Positions 34,505 to 41,235 of a stretch of 41,235 nucleotides of DNA are shown one piece after another (within the stretch, counting starts at the first letter, position 1; every line of letters begins with the position of its first letter). Source of the stretch: Gemmatimonadota bacterium (GTDB taxonomy: Bacteria > Gemmatimonadota > Gemmatimonadetes > Gemmatimonadales > Gemmatimonadaceae); assembly GCA_021324635.1 (NCBI GenBank), contig JAJPIS010000092.1:1-41235 (forward strand), read 5' to 3'. A program made the position numbers and the translations under genes. A model generated the notes under the pieces. It had not been told where the DNA came from. It worked only from the letters and a program-made list of their open reading frames with translations, and searched no databases.

Positions 34505-35991
34505 CGGCCCGCCTCGGCCGCGCGCTGGTGGGCAGACGGCGGGACCAGCTCGCACACCGTCTCCACGTGCGCGGTCTGCGGGAACATGTCGTAGGCCTGG
34601 ACGTCGGCGATGCGCCACCCGTCGAGTCGGGCGAGGTCCCGCGCCAGCGTCGCCGGGTCACAGCTCACGTAGATCACCGCCCTCGGCGGCGGCGCGGCCT
34701 GCGCCAGCGTCCGCGGCACGGCGGGATCGAGCCCGGCCCGTGGCGGGTTGAGCACCACGACGTCGGCCGGAAGCGCCCGGGACAGCACATCCTCCACCCG
34801 TCCGGCGATCATCCGCGAGCCCGGCGGGAGCGTGCGACTCGCCCAGCCGGCCGCGTCCCGATCCGCTTCGATCGCCGTCACCCGGACCCCGTGACGCGCG
34901 AGGGCGGCCGCCGTGGTGCCGGTCCCCGCATACCCGTCGACCGCGGTGGCCGGATCGTACGCGAGCGCCCGCCGCACCACGCCGGCGTGCACCGCCGCGC
35001 CCACCTCGGCGTTCACCTGGACGAAGGACGCGCCAGTTGCCGCCCCACGGCCCCCCGCGCGGTCGGAGCCGGCGGCGACCACCCGCTCGGCGCTCCGGTC
35101 GACGGACACGGGCGCATGGGCCTGTCGACGGGTGGGGACCGTCATCAGGCGGGCCGGCATGCGCCCGGGGCGCGGTCCCCGCATTCCCCGCCGATCCGGC
35201 CCTCGCGCTCCGCCAGGGCCCCCGCGGCTCCCGCGGCTCCCGCGGCTCCGCCGATTCGCGGGGCCCCCACCGCTCGGGGGCGCGGCACGACTCCCGGCCG
35301 TCCACCAGATCTCGACCAAACCCGGCACGGCGGCCGCGAGCGCCCGGCTCTCGGCCCGGCCCCACCGCTCACCCCCCTCGACCACGAACGCATAGCCCTC
35401 CGAGAGGGCCCGAACCGCGACGCGGAGCGCCGCCGCATCGGGGAGCAGGTCGACATGCTCGCTGATCTGGCGCCAGATCCCCACCACCCCGGCGTCAGTG
35501 ATCGGGCAGTCCGTGAGTGGGAACACATCGTCGGGGGCGTCGAAGCGGTGGAGTCCCGCGACCCACTCGCGACCGCGGACGCGCCGCATGGCCAGCGTCA
35601 GCTTCCGCCGATAGCGCCAGTGCAGCGGGCTCGCCGCCACGGCCACGGTGCCCACCTCGCGCCGGGCCAGCCGGGTCAGCGCGTCGCGCACGATGCCGGC
35701 CTTGGCGCCGAGCTGAGCATCGTACCCGAGATGCTGAAGCTGACAGCCACCGCACCGGTCGATCACATAGTGCGCGCAGGAGGGCTCGACGCGGTCGGGC
35801 GAGGGGCGGAGGACTGCCTCGAGGCTCCCCCGCACGAAGCGGCGCCCGACCGCCGGCGCCACGCGGGCGCGCACGAGGTCACCCGGCGCGGTCCGGGGAA
35901 CGAACACGACCAGCCCGCCGACGCGGCCCACCCCGTCGCCGCCGGCCGCGATCGACCCGATCTCGAGCTCGACCGCCATCGCGCCCGCCAT
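34501..35991 (-). CDS. TrmA/RlmCD-family RNA m5U methyltransferase with Fe-S cluster
   Basis: SAM-dependent uracil-C5 methyltransferase acting on 23S rRNA or tRNA. 496 residues. Domains: N-terminal TRAM-like barrel (IGSIAAGGDGVGRVGGLVVF), Fe-S cysteines CAHYVIDRCGGC and LTDCPI, and a Rossmann domain with VDGYAGTGTTAAALA, VLNPPRAGLDP, and the nucleophile Cys in YVSCDPATLARDL. A low-complexity Arg/Gly/Pro-rich insert of about 90 residues lies between the central domain (LVEIWWTAGS) and ASFVQVNAEVG, partly coded by a 9-bp repeat. ATG 35991 overlaps the biotin carboxylase stop by 1 bp. Which of RlmC, RlmD or TrmA it corresponds to is undecided. Confidence 0.9.
   Translation of the reverse strand: MAGAMAVELEIGSIAAGGDGVGRVGGLVVFVPRTAPGDLVRARVAPAVGRRFVRGSLEAVLRPSPDRVEPSCAHYVIDRCGGCQLQHLGYDAQLGAKAGIVRDALTRLARREVGTVAVAASPLHWRYRRKLTLAMRRVRGREWVAGLHRFDAPDDVFPLTDCPITDAGVVGIWRQISEHVDLLPDAAALRVAVRALSEGYAFVVEGGERWGRAESRALAAAVPGLVEIWWTAGSRAAPPSGGGPANRRSRGSRGSRGGPGGARGPDRRGMRGPRPGRMPARLMTVPTRRQAHAPVSVDRSAERVVAAGSDRAGGRGAATGASFVQVNAEVGAAVHAGVVRRALAYDPATAVDGYAGTGTTAAALARHGVRVTAIEADRDAAGWASRTLPPGSRMIAGRVEDVLSRALPADVVVLNPPRAGLDPAVPRTLAQAAPPPRAVIYVSCDPATLARDLARLDGWRIADVQAYDMFPQTAHVETVCELVPPSAHQRAAEAGR
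35221..35247. repeat. 9-bp tandem repeat inside the m5U methyltransferase gene
   Basis: Three perfect copies of CCCGCGGCT plus a 3-base partial copy. Coding strand reads as a Gly-Ser-Arg repeat within the protein's disordered insert, in frame. Confidence 0.85.
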
Positions 35992-37586
35992 CACTCCCGG
36001 ACCGCCTCGCGTCGCGCGACGCTCGTCCACCGCGACGGGCCGTCGATGCGGTCGCCGTTCGCGCTCGCGCCGGAGCCGGGCCCCACACCCGCCGCGCCCG
36101 TTCCGCCCGGCCGGTGCCCGTCGCCGGCGCCCGGCGGCCCGCCCCCCGGTGCGCCACGGGGCGACGGGGTGTCGGCCCGCGTGAGCAGGGCGGCCGCGAC
36201 GGCCGCCGCGCGGAGCGCCTCGGGCGAGGGCGGCCGTTCGACCAGCGACGCGAGCCGCCGCTCCAGCCAGTGGATGTCGATCGACCCGGACCGGAACTCC
36301 TCGTCGGCGAGGATCTGGAGCAGCAGCTCTCGCGAGGTGGTCACGCCATCGATGACCAGCTCGCCCAGCGCCCGCCGCATCCGGGCAACGGCCTCGCCCC
36401 GGGTCGGCGCCCAGACGATCAGCTTGGCGAGCAGCGGGTCGTAGTAGAGCCCGACCTCGCTCCCCGGCTCGATCCCTCCGTCCCAGCGCACCCCCGCGCC
36501 ACTCGGCGCCCGAAGGAACGCGATGCGCCCGGTCGATGGGAGAAAGCCGTTGGCTGGGTCCTCGCTCGTGATCCGACACTCGAGCGCCCAGCCCCGCGGC
36601 GCAATCTCCTCCTGGCGAAACGGAAGCCGCTCGCCCGCCGCGATCCGCAACTGCCAGGCGACGAGATCGATGCCCGTCACCAGCTCGGTCACCGGATGCT
36701 CGACCTGAATGCGGGTGTTCATCTCCAGGAAGTAGAAGCGACCGTCCCGGTCGAGCAGGAACTCGCAGGTTCCGGCGTTGACGTACCCGGCGGCCCGCGC
36801 CGCCCGCACGGCCGTCTCCCCCATCGCGCGACGCCGCTCGGGTGAGACGGCCACGCTCGGCGCTTCCTCGATGATCTTCTGGTGTCGGCGCTGGACCGAG
36901 CACTCCCGCTCGCCGAGGGAGAGCATCGTGCCGTGAGTGTCGCCGAGGACCTGGATCTCGACGTGGCGGGGACCCTCGATGAACTTCTCGACGTAGACCG
37001 CGTCGTCGCCGAACGCGCCCAGCGCCTCGCGTCGCGCCGCGTCGAGCGCGCCCGCCAGCTCGGCGCGCGAGCGCACGACGCGCATCCCCTTCCCGCCGCC
37101 GCCGGCCGCCGCCTTGAGGAGCACCGGGTAGCCGAACCCGGCCGCGATCCGGCCCGCCTCCTCGGCGTCGCGGAGCGGCTCGGTCGTCCCGGGGACGATC
37201 GGCACGCCGGCGCCCCCGGCGAGCGTGCGCGCCGCGGTCTTGCTCCCCAGCGCCTCGATCGCCTCGGCGGGTGGGCCGATCCAGACCAGCCCGGCGTCCC
37301 GGACCGCGCGCGCGAACGGCGCACGCTCCGACAGGAACCCGTAGCCCGGGTGGATCGCCTCGGCTCCCGTGCGCCGCGCCGCCGCGATCAGGGCGTCGCC
37401 CCGGAGATAGCTCTCCGTGGCCCGCGGGCCCCCGATCGCCACCGCCTCGTCGGCGGCTCGCACGTGCGGCGCCGTCGCGTCCACGTCGGAGTAGACGGCG
37501 ACCGTCCGGACGCCCAGCTCGCGGCAGGCCCGAATGACGCGGAGCGCGATCTCGCCCCGGTTGGCGATGAGGACCTTGGTGAACAC
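35991..37586 (-). CDS. accC: Biotin carboxylase subunit of acetyl/propionyl-CoA carboxylase
   Basis: ATP-grasp enzyme that carboxylates biotin on the carrier protein. The first 455 or so residues are a complete biotin carboxylase: KVLIANRGEIALRVIRACRE, HPGYGFLSERAPFARA, AAAGGGGKGMRVV (glycine loop), GERECSVQRRHQKIIEEAPS, FYFLEMNTRIQVEHPVTE (catalytic Glu and Arg), GWALECRITSEDPANGF. A further 75 residues, Gly/Pro/Ala-rich (GGGPPGAGDGHRPGGTG), extend past the usual end. 42 bp after the carboxyltransferase gene and overlapping the methyltransferase by 1 bp. Confidence 0.95.
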   Translation of the reverse strand: MFTKVLIANRGEIALRVIRACRELGVRTVAVYSDVDATAPHVRAADEAVAIGGPRATESYLRGDALIAAARRTGAEAIHPGYGFLSERAPFARAVRDAGLVWIGPPAEAIEALGSKTAARTLAGGAGVPIVPGTTEPLRDAEEAGRIAAGFGYPVLLKAAAGGGGKGMRVVRSRAELAGALDAARREALGAFGDDAVYVEKFIEGPRHVEIQVLGDTHGTMLSLGERECSVQRRHQKIIEEAPSVAVSPERRRAMGETAVRAARAAGYVNAGTCEFLLDRDGRFYFLEMNTRIQVEHPVTELVTGIDLVAWQLRIAAGERLPFRQEEIAPRGWALECRITSEDPANGFLPSTGRIAFLRAPSGAGVRWDGGIEPGSEVGLYYDPLLAKLIVWAPTRGEAVARMRRALGELVIDGVTTSRELLLQILADEEFRSGSIDIHWLERRLASLVERPPSPEALRAAAVAAALLTRADTPSPRGAPGGGPPGAGDGHRPGGTGAAGVGPGSGASANGDRIDGPSRWTSVARREAVRE

Positions 37587-37628
37587 GGAGGTCAGCCGAT
37601 CGCCGCCGTCACCGCGCCGCGCGTGACA

Positions 37629-39179
<1,551 letters not shown>

Positions 39180-39300
39180 AGACGGGCGGAAGCTAGTGAA
39201 CGGCGGAGAGCGAGACCAGTGAGGCACCGCGCGCCGTGCCGCACCGCGCACCGCGCATGTCACGTCGCATCGTGCCTCGCGCCGGTGCCAGGATGACGAC

Positions 39301-39330
39301 GGGCCGGTCGCGGTTCCCCGCGGCCGGCCC
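39301..39330 (-). terminator. Strong hairpin downstream of rpsA
   Basis: A 12-bp stem with one mismatch: GGGCCGG and CGCGG pair with CCGCG and CCGGCCC around a 4-nt loop. It lies 84 bp past the rpsA stop. No T run follows, so it may act as a transcript 3' end stabiliser rather than a classical terminator. Confidence 0.5.
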
Positions 39331-39414
39331 TCGTGCTCCTGTCGGTGCTACGCGCGTGACGGAGGGTGGTGCGATCTCCGGCGGCGCCTGTCGTATACGC
39401 GCACGACCGCCGAC

Positions 39415-41196
39415 CTACTGAAGCTCGGGCACCTCGTGCTCCGGCTCCATCGGGAGGATCGTCGGCGGCGTCTCCGGGCGCGGCGGCTGCTCGGCCGGAA
39501 TGTCGGTCACCGCCAGCACGATGCGCCGGTGGATCGGGTCGACCTCGAGGACTCGCAGGTCGAGGTTCATCCCCTCGTACACCACGTCGGCGGGGCTGGC
39601 CACCGGACGGCCGTTGTTCAACTGGCTGACCGGCACGAATCCCTCGATATCGTTACCGATATCGACGACGACGCCCTTGTCCATGAGGCGGACGACCTTC
39701 CCTCGCAGCTCCGTCCCGACGGGATACGTCTCGCCGATCCGCAGCCACGGATCCTCCTCCGCCTGCTTGAGCCCGAGGCTGATCCGCTTGTTGTCGGAGT
39801 CGATGTTGAGGATCACGACATCGACCGTGTCGCCCTTCTTCACGACCTCCGATGGGTGCTGCACCCGCTTCGTCCAGGACATGTCGGAGATGTGGATCAA
39901 CCCATCGATGCCCGGCTCGATCTCGACGAACGCGCCGAAGCTCGTGAGGTTCCGCACCTTCCCGGAGAGCCGCGTGCCGACCGGGTACTTGAGCGGCAGC
40001 ACGACCCACGGATCCTGCTCCGTCTGCTTCATGCCCAGCGAGATCTTCTCCTCGTTGGGGTCGACCTTGAGCACGACGGCCTCGATCGCCTCGCCGATCG
40101 AGACGAGCTTCGACGGGTGCCGGACGTTGCGGGTCCAGCTCATCTCGCTGATGTGCACGAGCCCTTCGATCCCGGGCTCGAGCTCGATGAAGGCGCCGTA
40201 GTTCGTGATCGACACGACCTTGCCGTGGACGCGGGTGCCGACCGGGTACTTGGCCGCCACATCCTTCCACGGATAGCTCTGGAGCTGCTTGAGCCCGAGG
40301 CTGATCCGCTCCCGCTCCCAATCGATGTCGAGCACCTTGACCTCGAGCTCCTGTCCGATGTGCACCAACTCGGACGGATGCGAGATGCGGCCCCACGACA
40401 TGTCGGTGATGTGCAGCAGCCCGTCGACGCCGCCGAGATCGATGAAGGCCCCGAAGTCCGTGATGTTCTTCACCACGCCCTTCCGCACCTGGTCCTTCTG
40501 GAGCTCCTTCATCAGCTTCTCGCGCTTGCCCGCGCGTTCGGCCTCGAGGATCACCCGGCGTGACACGACGATGTTCCGCCGGCGCTTATTGAGCTTGATG
40601 ATCTTGAACTCGTACTTCTGGCCGAGCAGCTCGTCGATGTTGGGCACGCGGCGCAACGCGATCTGCGAGCCGGGGAGGAAGGCGTCGACGCCCATGAGGT
40701 CCACCACGACGCCGCCCTTGATCTTCTTGATGAGCGTCCCCTCGACCGGCTGGTCGGTCTCGTAGGCGACCCGGATGCGCTCCCACACCCGCATGAAGTC
40801 GGCCTTCTTCTTCGAGAGAACGACCGACCCTTCCTGGTCCTCGAGGTGCTCGAGCAGCACTTCCACCTGATCGCCGGCCTTGAGGTCCGGCAGATCCTTG
40901 AACTCCTCCAGCGGAACGGTGCCCTCGGACTTGAAGCCGATGTCGAGCACCACCATGTTCTCGCGGATCCCCTGGACCGTGGCCCGAACGATCTCGCCTT
41001 CCTCGATCGACGCCATCGTGCCCTGGTACAACTCGCTCATCTGCTCGAATTCGGTCTCGTCGGGCAGATCACCCTCGTCGTACAGCTCGGGGCGCCGGTT
41101 GGCGAGCGGACGAAGCTGCGCTTTCTGGATGTCGCGCTTCTCGCGCGGGGTCAGCATGCTCCCGACACCGCCGGCGCCGTTGCCGCCGCCGGTCAT
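39415..41196 (-). CDS. rpsA: Ribosomal protein bS1
   Basis: RNA-binding 30S protein that brings mRNAs with weak Shine-Dalgarno sequences to the ribosome. 593 residues with six S1 domains in a row: GEIVRATVQGIRENMVVLDI; VEGTLIKKIKGGVVVDLMGV; RKGVVKNITDFGAFIDLGGV; VHGKVVSITNYGAFIELEPG; LSGKVRNLTSFGAFVEIEPG; LRGKVVRLMDKGVVVDIGND. Domains 3-5 carry the strong HISEMSW-like motif. Domains 1-2 are the ribosome-binding type. The N-terminal 15 residues are glycine-rich. ATG 41196; upstream the mRNA is pyrimidine-rich without a Shine-Dalgarno. Confidence 0.97.
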   Translation of the reverse strand: MTGGGNGAGGVGSMLTPREKRDIQKAQLRPLANRRPELYDEGDLPDETEFEQMSELYQGTMASIEEGEIVRATVQGIRENMVVLDIGFKSEGTVPLEEFKDLPDLKAGDQVEVLLEHLEDQEGSVVLSKKKADFMRVWERIRVAYETDQPVEGTLIKKIKGGVVVDLMGVDAFLPGSQIALRRVPNIDELLGQKYEFKIIKLNKRRRNIVVSRRVILEAERAGKREKLMKELQKDQVRKGVVKNITDFGAFIDLGGVDGLLHITDMSWGRISHPSELVHIGQELEVKVLDIDWERERISLGLKQLQSYPWKDVAAKYPVGTRVHGKVVSITNYGAFIELEPGIEGLVHISEMSWTRNVRHPSKLVSIGEAIEAVVLKVDPNEEKISLGMKQTEQDPWVVLPLKYPVGTRLSGKVRNLTSFGAFVEIEPGIDGLIHISDMSWTKRVQHPSEVVKKGDTVDVVILNIDSDNKRISLGLKQAEEDPWLRIGETYPVGTELRGKVVRLMDKGVVVDIGNDIEGFVPVSQLNNGRPVASPADVVYEGMNLDLRVLEVDPIHRRIVLAVTDIPAEQPPRPETPPTILPMEPEHEVPELQ

Positions 41197-41235
41197 CGGA
41201 TGCGATGCGGAGGAAGAAGGGGAGGGGGAGGGGGA
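41197..41235 (-). promoter_or_regulatory. Pyrimidine-rich rpsA leader at the window edge
   Basis: On the mRNA strand, C5TC5TC4TTCTTCCTCC ahead of the start, with no GGAG-type ribosome site. Such tracts are S1 binding sites in other bacteria, where S1 represses its own translation. Only 39 nt are visible, so the promoter is outside. Confidence 0.4.

Overview
This is a compact, very G+C-rich stretch of bacterial chromosome made almost entirely of housekeeping genes, nearly all on the minus strand. The gene set (mreBCD-mrdA-rodA, rpsB-tsf-pyrH-frr-uppS-cdsA-dxr-rseP, rplM-rpsI, rpsO-pnp, rpsA, acyl-CoA carboxylase subunits) fits a rod-shaped free-living bacterium. Family features (archaeal/eukaryal-type ProS, short EF-Ts, many alanine/glycine/arginine-rich linkers, extreme GC) would suit Gemmatimonadota or a similar high-GC phylum. 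That placement is inference; no rRNA is present to test it. I found no CRISPR array, tRNA, intact mobile element or recognisable defence system.

Layout, left to right. (1) 1-1918: larB (running off the left edge) and dusB. (2) 2065-3790: a plus-strand PTS IIA-like gene with a good promoter, then a visibly lower-GC patch holding a frameshifted CGNR zinc-finger gene remnant, a GNAT acetyltransferase and a small unidentified reading frame; this is the only accessory-looking part. (3) 3814-17805: twelve tightly packed minus-strand genes, read mreB-mreC-mreD-mrdA-rodA-accD-folC-hisS-proS-lysA-phosphoesterase-guaA, joining the elongation machinery to lipid, folate, aminoacyl-tRNA, lysine and purine metabolism. 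(4) 18012-23103: rpsO-pnp-M16 peptidase-ald. (5) 23219-24898: a plus-strand membrane Ser/Thr kinase, divergent from rpsO. (6) 24932-33835: rplM-rpsI, rpsB-tsf-pyrH-frr-uppS-cdsA-dxr-rseP, and then a small secreted-protein gene broken by a one-base homopolymer change. (7) 33968-39179: acyl-CoA carboxylase carboxyltransferase and biotin carboxylase, an RNA m5U methyltransferase, and a biotin carrier protein. (8) 39415-41196: rpsA with a pyrimidine-rich leader.

The clusters couple growth functions: ribosome production and recycling (rplM, rpsI, rpsB, tsf, frr, rpsA, rpsO), envelope precursor and lipid synthesis (uppS, cdsA, dxr, accD, acyl-CoA carboxylase), cell-wall elongation (mre/mrd/rodA) and nucleotide synthesis (pyrH, guaA). 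Several promoters share a pattern of TTGACA-like box, 17 bp, then TAGCTT, TAAGTT or TAAACT. The most useful second-look items are the frameshifted CGNR gene and its low-GC surroundings, the broken secreted-protein gene beside a 12-bp tandem repeat, the 11-base C run in proS, the altered metal motifs of the phosphoesterase, the carboxylase operon interrupted by a methyltransferase, and structured leaders before rpsB and between rpsB and tsf. I did not find a clearly novel multi-gene system.
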